A stretch of DNA of 64,000 nucleotides, taken from the NCBI GenBank assembly GCA_017506865.1, contig JAFCMP010000334.1, forward strand, positions 1,240,001-1,304,000, in the 5' to 3' direction. Under the pieces are notes generated by a model. It did not search any database and was not told the DNA's origin. It saw only the letters and a list, made by a program, of their open reading frames with translations. The first letter of the stretch is position 1, and each line of letters begins with the position of its first letter. This document shows, one piece after another, positions 48,094-60,900 of the stretch. The translations under genes and the position numbers were made by a program. The DNA is from Tribonema minus (Eukaryota; Sar; Xanthophyceae; Tribonematales; Tribonemataceae).

Positions 48094-49720
48094 CTACGAC
48101 CGGGGCTGCTGCTCGCTGGGGGTAGGGTACGGTTGCGCGTCCGCCCACCGGTTCGGCGTCGCCTGCAGCTCCTGGAACTGCTGCTCCACCTGCGGCGGCG
48201 CGCAGCGCGAGAAAGGGCGGCGTGAGTGGGCCGCGCGCTCTGCTATCCGAGCCGCTGGTGTGCGAACAAGAGCAGTTGATTGGCATACTTACAGCAGCGT
48301 GGAGGCCAGGTGCGCGGCGCTGCAGCACGCGGCGCGCGTCGGTGTGCGATGGCGCAGTGACAGGGCTCGTGGGGCGGCCGGGATGAGCGGGCTGCGCTGT
48401 CTGCGAATTAAGTTGCTGGTGTGCAAGCAAGAGCAGTGGACTGACATATATACAGCAGCCTGGAGGCCCAGTGCGTGGCGCTGCAGCACGCGGCAACCCT
48501 CAGTTCGTGGCAGCTCGTTCGCAGGGTGTTGCGGCAGGCGCTGCGTGGCGCGCGGCGGCAGCGTCGCTCACCTTGTCTGCGGTCTGCGGGTTTCGCCGCA
48601 GCTTGTCGCGCTGCATGGCGGCGCCGGTCATGAGGAACGCCAGCGTGACCCCCTGCGCGCGGCGCAGACGAGCGTGCGCACCAATGGTCAAATCATGCGC
48701 TGCCCCTGACAAATAACGTGCGTGTAATCTCCCTGACAGTCTTCTTGCGCGCCGCTGCGTGACGGTTTGATAGATGGCACTACGCGCTGTCTCTGGTTGT
48801 CATGCGTTGTGAGTGATGCGGGCGCCAGCGTGACCCCATGCGCGCGGCGCGGACGAGAGCGTGCACCGATCAGTCACTGCATTCATCGTCATCCATTGTC
48901 GACGGCATAAGGGGCGAGGAGGGGGGGGGGGGCGGCATGGGGGCGGAGCTTCAAAAGCGGCGGTGACTCTCGTCCATCAGTAACTCCACGCAACATCTGG
49001 TGATACTCCCATCATCACACGCGGCTCTCTGCAACGGACCCGCTTGCAACAGTAGGTGGGTGCGTCAGCCCAGCAGAGCTGTGATGCACAGCAGAGCAGC
49101 GCTCGGAGGCATGTGCGCCGCACGCCGCATGCGCTGTGGTACAGAGATGTCAGCCGCACAAGCGATGAGACGCCAAATGCCTACTTCAATTACTTCTTGA
49201 AGTGACATAGACGATCATCAGAGTGCAAGCATGCATGAAGATGCCGTTGTCGTGTTTCTCAGGGGGCAGCTGAGGCTGAATCTCACCAGCATCTTGCCAG
49301 CGCAGCGCAAGGCGCGTGGCACTGGCGCAGTGTCCGTCTCACACAGATAGCCGTGTCGCGTACGAGGTTATAAGCCTAGAGCTGCATTGCTCATAGACGA
49401 CGCATGCCGCATATCTCCACAGATCATCTGCCAACGCTACGTGCCACACCGCGCCGCTGCTGTCACACCGCGCCGCTGCTGTGCGCGCGGCAGCGGCGGC
49501 GCCTGTCGCTGACACATGCACGCCGCCGCCGCCGCGCTGATACACACGCTGCCGCCGTGTGCCTGCAAAGCAACAAGCGATTCCTCACCTGCGCCAGCAC
49601 CCTGCCGCGCATCATGCGCTGGCTCATGACGCTGTTGCCGCGGATGAAGGAGAAGACGCCGAACCCCAGGAACCCCAGCGTGATGCCCATGCCTATCGGC
49701 ACCATGGGCTCCTCCTTGAA
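48094..49720 (-). CDS. HIG1-domain protein (Rcf1/HIGD2A-like), first exon not found
   Basis: Minus-strand exons 49720-49589, 48652-48572 and 48189-48094 join in phase 0 and stop at TAG. The first encodes FKEEPMVPIGMGITLGFLGF then FIRGNSVMSQRMMRGRVLAQ. The second, GVTLAFLMTGAAMQRDK, supplies the second membrane helix; the third is a polar tail. KEEP-VPIG, the two helices and RGN-xMSQRMMRxRVxAQ define the HIG1 domain of mitochondrial inner-membrane proteins that help assemble cytochrome c oxidase and III-IV supercomplexes. At 102 aa plus a short missing N terminus, size is normal. The frame upstream of 49720 runs into a stop, so at least one earlier exon exists. ATG 50097 (MSAPKV) is a candidate but I see no good donor after it. 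Confidence 0.85.
48826..48860 (-). repeat. Copy of the 5' edge of HIG1-gene exon 2
   Basis: GCGCCAGCGTGACCCC.TGCGCGCGGCGC..ACGAG.GCG repeats plus-strand 48636-48676, that is, acceptor and exon start of exon 2, about 190 bases upstream in the gene's sense. Confidence 0.7.
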
Positions 49721-51923
49721 CTGCGGAGCGCGGCGCGGCACGAGCGGAGGCGCGAGCACACTCTTTCATTTCATATCCAGGGTCTCAGCTACAATTTCAA
49801 CTTCAACATTGAATTCAACTTTATGGCACCGCGTGCTGTGCTGCGCGGTGCGCGTGTGGCCGCGCAAACGCGACGTGGCTAAGCGCGTGTGAGTCAGTGC
49901 GCGGTTGTGGCAGCGCTCCTCTTCCTGCGGCGCGCATGGTGCGCGCTGAGGCGGCGCCGAGCCGCGCAACAATCGTTGATCGCGGCCGTTGATAGTGCTT
50001 GACGGTGCCAAGCTTTGAAGTTGGCGCTCGTGTACAAAAAAACAGCTGTTGAAGCGTTTCTGCGTGAAGGCGCCACGAGGACCTTTGGTGCTGACATGAT
50101 GATTGCTGCAGGTAATCCACTTGATGCGTAGCGGTTGTGCGCTGACAGTCGTCTCGGCGTCAATGTACACGGCCCACATGCTCCAAAATGCACCCAACCA
50201 ATATGCTAAGAATTATGATGGCCCATTATCCAGTGCCACACGGAATGATGAGTTCTGCAATGGACTGCCAACGTGCTGTGCGTGACACCAGTGTGTACAG
50301 CACCAGCGCTATATCTTTGCAAGGATCTTGTCACTTGTTGACAGCTCCAAACGCTCCCAGAGTTGTTGTTACAGGAGAGAAGGCATCAGGCAGCGAATTG
50401 CATTTGTGACGGCACGGCCACCGATAATGCCCAAAAAAATGCAACAGCTCCTGTAGGTTGCGTGCGAAGCCATCCGGTCGGTTAACCGGGTAACCGCGGT
50501 TAACCGAAGCAGTGAATCGCATAAAAGGCAGAGCGAGCAGAATCTACAATGCCGAGACTATTGACGTACCTGCTGATGCATCAGAAAGTGTTATGCGGCT
50601 GCGACCAAATAGCTCGAGCGAGCCCAGCGCAGCCATACTTTTTTTCGAACTTCACAGGAGATCCGTTCTACAGACCTGCCTGACAGTGGCTGTACCTATG
50701 GCTGTACCTATTTGGGCGCTTCCGGCTGGCAGCCTTTGAAGCTCAAGCCTTTAGATGCAAACGCCAAATCGCTGACCCCTTTTGTGGCGTTCATTCAACT
50801 TCAACAAAGCTTTGAGGTTGTGAGCTTCGCGCGCAGCGGGCTGCAGCAGCAGATGCAGCTGTTTGCTGCTGCTGCTGCTGCAGCATCCAGTAGCTGTACC
50901 TCCGCATTCCATGCGATTTGTATTGTAGAATGACCATTTCTCCTCGGCAGGAGCGCGGTTGACCGACGGTAACCGAGTGTATGCCATGATAACCGAGGTT
51001 GACCGGTTGACCGGTTGCATTTGATCGTGGTAACCGACGGTGACCGGTTGAAACCGGTTACCGGAAAACCGCCAAGGCATTCGGTCTGTTGACCGGTCGG
51101 TTAACCGACATGACCGACGGAACTGAACCGCTCCGGTCGGGAAGCCTAAGCTCCTAGCGAATTGCATTTGTGACGGCACGGCCACCGATGATGCCAAAAA
51201 TAATGAGACAGTTCCTGGCAATAGGGTCAGAATCTCTTGATGAATGACTGCTCTTGAATTCCATGCCAAAACCATCTTGCACAGAGCAGCTGCCACTAGC
51301 AGAGTAGAACACTTGTAGGCGACTGCCCGTGATTCTGCAGCGTAAAAGTAGTAAATACCTCTGCATTAGAAAATTGACTAATGAGATAAGCCTGCAATAG
51401 ATTATCGTGGGTGATTTTCTTCAGCAGCGCTCCGCCACGTTTCTTTGTAATACAGCACAGCAAGCTACCTCGAAATGGAAAGCAGAAACTTCATGTTTAC
51501 GAGAATGTTGATCGTGGTTGACGCATGCTTCCTGCAGCTCGTGCTGGTGCTTACCTTCTCCGCAAAATGCGCCATTGAGATCTTGGATCTGGGCGGAGCT
51601 GTAGGTGGCGGGGGGGAAGCGGTCATCTCTTGCTGATGCTCGGCCATTGTCCAATATCCCCGTGCAAGCGCCGTGAGCTCCCGAGTCCAGCTGCCGTGAG
51701 CTCCCGAGTCCAGCTTTTCCAGGTACTTTCGGTACCGCCCACACAGGCAAACGAGCCAGACCCTGCAGACACGCCCGTGGAGCAAGGGCACACAGTGTCT
51801 GTGTATGCTTCTGAGTCACGATGATCACACTTCAACAGCAGAGGCTTGAAGTTGAGTTTTGGTGCCGTTGACCTTTTTTCTCACCGTGGTCTAGCCGTGG
51901 CGTAGCTATGGCATGTGAAGCAC
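49721..51923. other. Spacer with GGTTAACCG-rich repeats
   Basis: This probably contains the missing first exon of the HIG1 gene. From 50393 to 51217 it holds a repeat structure described separately. A 21-base unit GTGAGCTCCCGAGTCCAGCT is repeated in tandem at about 51670-51713. No supported coding frame. Confidence 0.5.
50393..51217 (+). repeat. 61-bp direct repeats flanking a GGTTAACCG-rich segment
   Basis: GCGAATTGCATTTGTGACGG continuing through CACGGCCACCGAT occurs at 50393-50453 and 51157-51217 with about 85-90 percent identity by eye. Between them, 50474-50508 and 50954-51137 are full of GGTTAACCG, GGTAACCG and TTGACCGG units, many palindromic. Confidence 0.8.
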
Positions 51924-54900
51924 ATGGATAGTGCCTATCGCGACTGTCAAGCCGCTGTGGCAGCATGCCTGCTCACCGGTGCCACTAACTCTGGCGCCAA
52001 AAGCGGCGGCGGCACTCTGGCCCGGCTGCTCGCCAGGCACCCAGTACTGCTCTCATACGCCTTAAAGTGAGTTGCTTATGGTGATTTGCAAGCGCTGTAC
52101 TCATCGACGTGCAGTTTTCTTCAGCGCAGTTGCGTCAACTCATAGCAATTGGGCTGGGTGGTCACAGCTTTTCCCGAGTTCGATCACGCGTACAACATGT
52201 TGCTCTCGCCTGCCGCTTGCTTGCTCACCGCACAAGCAAAGAATGTACCACACGATGCAGCCCGGCTTGGTTGTATATAGTCGCTGGCGATATGCTCGCA
52301 GTGCAACGTACAGCAGCTGTCGCATCGCACACAATGGCAACCTCCAGGTAACATAAAAGTCGCTGGCAACATATTCTGGCAGTGCAGTCCACTGCAGCCG
52401 TCGCACACAACAACTCCAATTCCCATTGCTCACATCATGCACTGTTGTGTTTCACAGGCTAGGCCAGAAGCGCTTGCGGCAGCATGGCGACAGCATCAGC
52501 AGCGGCATCGTTTCATATGTGGAGGCAATCCTGGCTACGTACACAGCCGACACCGCGCACCTGTACTGCCCGCTGCTGGAAGCGCTGGCACCGCAACGTC
52601 TGCAGCTGCTGCTGACCGCCACCGAAGCCTCTGATGGTAAGTGAATGAATATAATTTGCACTACCACCCTGACTGCTGAAGCCACAACACGCATCATCCC
52701 AACATGGTCAAACATGACGTGCAGCAAGTTCCTTGCTGAGACATGCTACGCACCTGGGCGCCCCATCAGCTGAAACGCCGCCGCCGACGACGACGACATG
52801 CCATTTCTTCTGCACAGCAGCAGCAGCCACAGCGCTGCTGCGCTGGGACGCGCAAGTGCTGCTGCTGCACGCGGCGCTCGCCAACGCGCGCCGCAGCCAT
52901 CTGCCACACGGCTCAGCGCCCGATGACGCGCGCCAGCGCGGCGGCGGCGCGCGCGACAGCCGCAGCGCGGCCTCCTTCGCAGCGGCGGCGGCGGTGGCGG
53001 CGCGGGCGCTGCAGGGCGCGACGGCGGCCGCTCAGCAGCAGATGGGCAATCTGCTGCGCAAGGGCTGCGACTGGCGCGTGCTGCGGGAGTGCGCGCAGGA
53101 GCTGCTGAGCGGGAGCTTCGTCAGCGGCGGCGGCGGCATTGCTGGCGGCTGCAGCGGCGGCGGCGCGAGTAGCAGCGGCGGAGGCAATTTCGCGCGTGCG
53201 AGCGCGCGGCTGACCGAGGTGCGTTCCGCAGCACGTTGACGTCGTCGGCGACATTGTGCATTGCTTGTTGGAGTGCCCGCCGAGCACTGTCACGCTGCGG
53301 AGCGCTGCCGCGCTGCAGCGCCACACGAGCACGCCCATCCGCAGCACAGACACGAGAGCCCCTGATAGTCGCCGCTGCCGCAGCGGCGCCCTGCTTCTTG
53401 CACCGGCAACCAGTGCACTGCTGACGCACCTGCCTGCGCCGCGCGCGCGTGTCTGTCTCCCGTCGCGCGCCTCCAGGCGGACGCCCCGGCCGGCAGCGCG
53501 TGGCTGCCGCCGCCCGCGCAGCAGCACCTCAAGTCCCTCGTCCAAGTGCTGGCACCCACGGCGCCGCCGCCTCTTTCCACACCGCCGCCGACGCCGCCGG
53601 CGCTTGATCGCCGCAGCCGCCCAGGTGCAACGCACGCCGAGAGCCAAGCTCTCGATGAGAGCCAAGCTCTCGATGGCATGTTGTACGAGTGGCGGACGCA
53701 GCGGTGCGGCGCGAGCAGCGATGCGGCGGCGGTCCGCGCGCTGCTGGACCGCGGCGGCACGCAGCCGGCGGCGCTGCTGCGGGCGGCGGCGCGCCGCGCC
53801 GCAGCGCTGCTGCCGGCGCCCGCTCGCAGCGGCGATGGCAGGCGCAGCAGCGCCAGTGGCGGTGACGGCGGCGGCTGCGGCGGCGCTGCGGCGGCGCTGC
53901 ACGAGGCAGCGGCAGCGGTGAACGGTCACAGCGGCAGCGGCGGTGCTGCAGAGCTGCTGCCGCTGCTGCGCGGCGCCGCCAGCGCCGCTGCGCTGTGGGC
54001 TGCTGAGCACAGCGCAGCTGCTGCAGCAGCAGCGCGCTGCGGGGGCAATGACTGGGAAGAGTTGGCGCTGGCGGCGGCGGCGGCGCTGTCAGCAACTCAG
54101 GCGAGCGCTGCCGACATCTGGACGGCATTGGCAGCGCTCATGTGCGCCGCGCCGCCGCCGCTGCCGGCTGCGCCGCTCCCCCCTGCGCCTCCGCGAGAGC
54201 AGCAGCGGCCTTCGCCGCCGCCGCACCGCGCTGTGTGGTCTGCACGCCTCCAGGCGTTGCTGGACGCGGCGCGCGCATCTCCGCGTGCGGAAGATGCAGC
54301 AGCGGCGGCGGCGCTGCGCGAGTTTGCTGTGGAGGCAGCGGTCTGCGGCGCAGCGCTGTGCGGCGCGGAGCCCTTCTGCAGCGCTCCAGCAAGCTGCCGC
54401 TGCTGCTGCTGCGGCGGCGGCGGCAGCGCGGCCAATGCTGCCTGTACACCGCTTCAAGTCCTCTCATTGCTTGCCGCTGCGCGTCGCGGCGGTGGCGGCA
54501 GCGATGCCGGCGGCGGCAGCAGCGATCCGGACGCGACGGTGGACGACATGTGCTTCCTGGCGGGAGAAGTTTCCGCGCGCGTACGCGCCGCCGCTGCCTC
54601 CGGCGGCGCCGCGCGTGCCGCGGGCGGCGCCCCTGCGATGGCCTTCATAGCGCGCGCAGCTGCGGAGCGCGGCAGCAGCGGCAGCGGCAAGCCCTGCGGC
54701 GGCGTACACGCAGCGATACTGGCGCTGGCGCACGCGGGTCGGCCGCTGGCAGCAACAGACCTATTCGTAGCGGCGGTGACGGAGGCGGCAGGGACATCGC
54801 CGCCGCAGCAGCAGCAGCAGCAGCAGCTGCGCCGGAGCGCCACTGAGGGCATGGCGGCGGCGCTGCGCGCGGCGGCGCCGGCGCTCGACGCGGCAGCGGC

Positions 54901-57900
54901 ACTCGCCGCTGCGCTGCTGACCGCAGTGCGGCACACTGCCGGCCGTGATACACACGACGTCGGCGGGGCTGGCGCCAGCGGCGGCGGCGGCGGCGGAGAC
55001 ATCGCGGCGGCAGCGAGCGAGGCCGCCGCCGCAGCCGGCGCCGCAGCACTGGCAAAAGAGCTCGCCGCGGCGGCAGCGGCGGCAGCGGCGACGGCGCACG
55101 GGAGCGGCTCGCCGCTGCCGCCGCCGCCTGCTGATGTGCTGGCGCTGATGCGCGTGCCGCACGCGGCGGTCGGCGCTGCGATCGGCGGCACGCAGCGCGA
55201 GGCCCTGTGGGGCGCGGCGCGAGGGCTGCGCGAGTGGCTGGCGCGCGCGTACGGCGCCGCGTACACGCGCGACGAGGGTGAGTCAACTTGCGCGCGCAAC
55301 GCGCTGCGGCGGCGCAAGCTGAAAGACCAACACGCATTCTTGCTCCTGGTGGTTCATTCATTTGACCATAAACTACACCAACTGAAAAAAATATTTAGAA
55401 AGGGCCTTCTTGTAAAATTTCTAAAACCCTCAGAACTGAATTTTGGATCGGTGGTGATGCTCGGGAACGAGTGCGATGCGGGCGCGCCTGCTGCCTGTGA
55501 ACCGCCGCCGCACCGCCGCGGCATACTTTGTCCGCCACTGTCGGAACTGTAATTGAGTATGAAGTGTGTAAGTGCGTTTGCGCGCGACCCGCGCAGTGCG
55601 GGGGCGCCAGCGGCGAGCGCGCGTCCTGCGCCGCCAGCGCGCGGGCGCGTGAGAACGCTGCAGCGTTGATGACGCTCAGCACAGCCATGGCTCGCAACGC
55701 GCATCCAGCCGGCCGCGCGCAGAGGACGTCAGCGTTTGCCAGCACCCGCTCCTCTTCTCAAGGTTTTCCAGGGCAACGCTCAGCCTTGTACGCTCAGCCT
55801 TGTGCCTTTCGCGCCCGTTGCAGCGGCGCGCCGGGACACACGCGCCAGCGGCCGCCGTGCGCGCGGATTTTCGGCTATCGCCACGACCCCACATATGTAT
55901 TTCCACTGCCTCCGCCTGACGCAACAGCGCTCGACGTTGCCCCGCTGTGCGCGTCGCATCACAGATGCGCGGCGCTTGCGCGGCGGCGCGGCGCTGCTGC
56001 TGTGCCGCCTCGTCGCCGCCAGAGTCACGGGCTGGGCGGACGTGCAGATGGACGCGCTACCGCAGTACCTGAGCGCTGCTGCCGGCAGCTACGGCGGCGG
56101 CGGCGGCGGCGGCGACGACGCTCCCGACGGTGAGCGACGCGATGATCATCATCATGACAGTGTAGCGTATGCATCGCAGGCGATCGGCGTCGATTGGCGT
56201 CGCGGACGGCTGCTCGTGTGCCGATTCTTTTGACGAGTTGCCCTCACGCGACTCGCTTCATGGAGCACTGCGTACCGCAACATGGAAGCTGCGGATCGTG
56301 GGCGGTGCGGACGTCCTCTCCGCGTGCTCAGGTGCGACGGCGCACCTGCACGCTCCTCTGCTCGGGCTCCGCGCGCACTCAGGGCTAATGCTAACGTTAA
56401 CCCTACCCCTAACCGTAAACTCGGGACTGCAGGGCGGGGACCACGTCAACCGCTCGGCCACATATCACATGGAAACTACCTCACAGACCTTGCACTCTAG
56501 GCTCGTCCCTGCTGTGCGCTGCGGCAAATCTCACATGCTGTGTGCGCCACTCCTCCCTGCGCCGCAGGCGCCGCCGCGCCCCTCACGCCGCTGCGCCTCG
56601 AGATGGCCCTGGACGCGCTCCTCGCGCCGCCGCCAAACGCTGCCGCCGCGGAGCGCGTGCCCGACCTGTCCGCTGCCGCCGCCGCGCTCGCCGCCGCCTT
56701 CGCGCGCCACGCTGCCGCCGCCGCCGACCTCGACGACGGCGGCAGCAGCGGCGGCGGCGGTGGCAGAGGAGGTGCGCCAGACTGGCTGCAGGATGGCTCG
56801 AGCGGCGGTGAAGCGTGGCCGTCCGAACGCGATCGGACGAAGGTGGACGCGCTCGTCGCCGTCGTCGCTGCGCGCGCGCACGCGCTGCCGTGGGAGCCCG
56901 TCGCGGCGCGGCTGCGGGACGCACTTGCTGCCGCCGCCGCTGCTGCCGCCGCCGCTGCTGCCGCCGTCGCAGCGGCAGCGCACGAGACAGCGGCGACGCC
57001 GGGTGCGGGGGCTGACGGCGGTGATGTACATGTACCGCGTCTCACTGCAGCTGCGGCAGATGGAGAATGGCGCTGCGGCAGCGGCGGCGGCAGCAGCAGC
57101 AGCGGCAGCGCGTCGTTGCGTGCGGAGAGCGAGGTGGACGCGCTGGCACGCCTGCTGAGCGCGTGGAGCGGCGGCGTGGGCGTCGCCGCCGCCGCGCTGC
57201 CGCCGCTGCGCGCAATGCTGCCAAGCGCGTGCGCGCCGCCGCCAGGGCGCTGGTGCTGCTGCTGCGAGGTGCGTATGGTAGGGTATGTTGGAGCACACGT
57301 GCTTGTGCGGCAATTCGCGCTTGGTAATCAGCCTGCTCCTGTCTGGCCACAGTGGCCCCCTTTGCATTGCTGAAGGTGTTGTCCGGATGCTGTGCGCATT
57401 GTTACGCTTCCGGTTTGCACAGAGCATTAGAAAGACACACGGCCGACCTGCGGATGTCATAGTGAGCAGGCAGCAACAACAATCAGACTGCACATCTTCT
57501 CGAACGGCAGCCGTGTGGCGCTGTGCCGAGCATCGTACTCTGCAGTGTGACCAGAAACGGCCATTGCAGTATGCGGTGGTGACAGCGGAGACCTCCAGCG
57601 TGGGTGCTGTGTGCAAGCTGAACTTACTGATGCTCAAGTTCAACTTCTCTGGCCGGCTGCCCTTCCGCCACTCCTGCGCAGCCGCCGCCCTGGCTCCGCG
57701 CCCTGCGCCTGCTGCTGCCGCTGCCGCGCTCAGACCTCAGTGCTCAGCATCGTGGCATCAGCGCTCAGCAACAGGGCACCACTGCTCAGCAGTCGGGACA
57801 TGCGTCCACCGCTGCCGCAGCGGCGGCGGCGGCGGCGGCGGCAACGGGGGCGTGGCTCGCAGCAGCAACGCACGGCGACGCCGCGCGCCGCCGCGACTGG

Positions 57901-60900
57901 CGCCGCTGGTACGCCGCTCACTTTGCGGGCGTCATCGCGCGGCTGCCCGGGCACACTGGCGGCAGCGGCAGCGGCGGCGGCGGCAGCGGCGGCGTGCTGG
58001 TGCTGGATTGTCAGAGCGATGCTGGAGGTGCGGAGGCGCTGGGCCTGGCGTGGGGACTGGGGCTGGAGTCCACGGCGACAGAGGCAGCGCCGCAGCAGCA
58101 GCGCGCGCCGCCGCCGGCGCTGGCGCTGCCGCGCTTCGGGGACTGGCTCGCGGGCGGCGGCGGCGGCGGGGACGGCGACAGCGGCAGCAGCCTTGGGCGC
58201 AGCAGCGGCAGCAGGCCGTTTGCGTGCAGCGCCTGCGGTGGTGGCGGCGGTGGCACGCGCCGCGTGGCGCGGGCGCAGCGGCACCGCATGCTCTCCGTTT
58301 ACGCGCGCGCCGAGTTTGGCGGCGACGCCGTGGCGCTGCTCAGCGCGTGGGCGGCGGAGCTGCTGGCAGCGCCAGCGAGCTTTACTGCGCCGCAGGCGAG
58401 CGAGCGCGCCGCAGCCGGCGGCAGCAGCAACGGCGGCGGCAGCGGCGGCGGCAGCGCGACACGCAGCATGCAGTCGACTGCGGTCCGGCACTCCCTGCCG
58501 CTGTTGCGGGAGTACCTGTATGTGGCAGAAAGTGCGAGTGGCAACAGCGGCGGCGACGATGGCGGCGGCAGCGTGTGGCAGGAGCCCTGGGCGCTGGCGG
58601 CGGTGGCGCAGGCGCGCCCGCAGCACGCCGACCCTCTGCTCTCGTTTTTTGAGGTAGAGCACAGAACGCCCCATTAAAGTATGTACATGTGGCAGGGATT
58701 TCATGCGTGTGGCGAGCAATGCAGCAGCGGTGCGCGCAGCGCACAATCGGTACGTGCACACACTGAACTTTTGCAACCGACGCCAGAGTTGAAAAATACG
58801 CATCAAAACAGCGCTGCCATGCTGGCCAGTCCGGCGCTCAGGCACCGCGGGGCAAACAAAGCAGGACACGGCGCGCACACGGCTGGCTTGGCCGCACGAC
58901 CACTGCCAGAAGGCCACGCGACGCCAAAACTCACAACGCATCTGTGCGACGGCGTGCAAGCATGGAGCGCTGCCCCCGAGTGCCCACCTGCCCCCGAGGG
59001 ATACCGTACGACTACTGTGAGCACTGTCGCATCTCTTCCACATGCCCGCTGGCGCGCGTGTGCTTGCCGCTTCCGCGTGACTGCCGGCATGCGCGGCAGT
59101 TTTACCTGATAGCGTATTCGAAGCCATTCTCAAAATTCCTCGTGATGAAGACAGTAAACAAATCCAATGGACTGGTAAACTCGGTGCCCTAAACATTGGT
59201 GCTGCTGTTGCGGCTGTCATCAGTGCCGCGCCCGACCTCTCGCTCCCGCAGGCGCTGCCGACGAGCGCGCTGTGCGGCGTCGCGCAGCAGCTCTCGCGCG
59301 GCCCCATGGCAGCAGGACCCCCCTGCCCCCGACATAAACCATATGCCTGTGAGCACTGTCACATCTCTTCCACGTGCCCGCTGGCGCGCGCGCGCACATA
59401 CCTCATCCGAGTGACCGCCGCCACGCGCGCGCCTGTCATCAACGCTGCCCCCGATCCCCCGCTGCCGCAGGCGCTGCCGACTGGCGCGCTGTGCGGCGTC
59501 GCGCAGGAGCTCGCGGGGCCCGCCGCAGCAGCGCGTGGGGCGCTGCCATGGGGGCGCGAAACCGCCCCCGCCGCGACCCCCCCAGCGTGGGGGGCGCGCG
59601 CTGACAGGGTGGTTCAGCTGATGAGCGCTGCTGCGCGTGCGGGCGGCGCGTGCAGGTGAGTTTGCCGAGCGATGCTGCGGTGTGTGCGCGGTGCTGCCGG
59701 TGACTTGGCCGCGGCGGGGCTTGTAGGGTGGCGAAGGGGGGGGCTCGGGGGCGTTGCATTGATGATGCAGCAGGAGGCGGTGGGCGGGGGTCCTGAGCGC
59801 TGCTGCGGAACACAAATGGACGCGCGGAGCGCGGTTGACACTTTCGATGCGAGTCGGCCGGGATTAAGTTTTTCAAGTTGAATTGCAGGGGGCGCGGTGG
59901 GAATGCGCGCGCTGCTGCTCAGCCCGGCAGCAGCAGCCCGCCCGGCAGCAGCAGCTGCCCACCAGCAAGCACTTCAAGTATGCACGAACAGGAAACTGAT
60001 GACATGAAGGCGACAGGAACAAGCGTGCCAGTTGCCCGCACGCACGCCTTGCAGGCACGGCGCGCACGGCGGAGCTGCTGCCACTCCCTTACAACGTCTG
60101 TGTCCATGCATGCACGAACAAGTGACACTCAGAAGCGCCAGATTGTTTGCCAGCGCAGCGCGAGCAGACGCGAACCCGTGCCCTGCTGCTCTGTGACACG
60201 CATCCCGCAATCACGTGCACGTGCGACGTGTGCGGCGGAGCTTCTGCCGCTGGTTCTCGCAGCCTCCTTCCAGAAAGGGTATGGCAGGGTATGACATACC
60301 GTAGGTATAGTGACCTGACATACGCCATACCTACCCCTTGTGCGCCTGCCTCAGTGACCCTGCGTGCATGGCGGAGCTGCTGGTGGGGCTTGCGGCATTC
60401 TTCGAGGCGGCTTCCGCGGGCGCGGCGGGCGCGCGCGGCGGCTGCTGCGACGCCGTGCAGGCGATGGCGATTGCTCAGATCGGTGAGACCCCCCCTTCCC
60501 CCTCCCCCAGGCCCCTGGCGTAATGCTCTCGCAATGGGAGGGGGTGCTCAGGGAATACGTGAAGCATCCCGTGCTCGTGCATGCGTGCTGCGGGGGTGCG
60601 GTGCACGCGGTGACAGTGCTCAGAATGCAATCACAGCGGTTGTGCAGGCTGCAATCAAAGTGTCGACCCCCTCAGAAAGGGAAGAGGGAGTGGAGAGAAT
60701 GCCTCAAAGGCATTGTTGCGATGCAGCTTGTGTGCGCATGCAGATAATCACAACACGGGTCGGTTGCCCTCGTGGACACCCACCTCAGTGTTCAATTGCG
60801 CAAAGAGCACCCCACAAAGGGTGCATTCTGCAGCAGTCGTTGTGAATTCTTTGCGGAGGAAGACACACAGCGGTTCATGCTGTGGCGGCTCGGTGGCATT

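Noticed and set aside
52913..54010. Minus-strand open frames of 199-365 aa over exons of the 1,870-aa gene
   Set aside because: They mirror GCN-rich coding on the plus strand, consist of Arg/Ala/Gln runs and have no consistent splice context.
57730..59307. Minus-strand 525-aa open frame
   Set aside because: Antisense to exon 7 of the plus-strand gene; composition is low complexity and it crosses an intron boundary of a better model.
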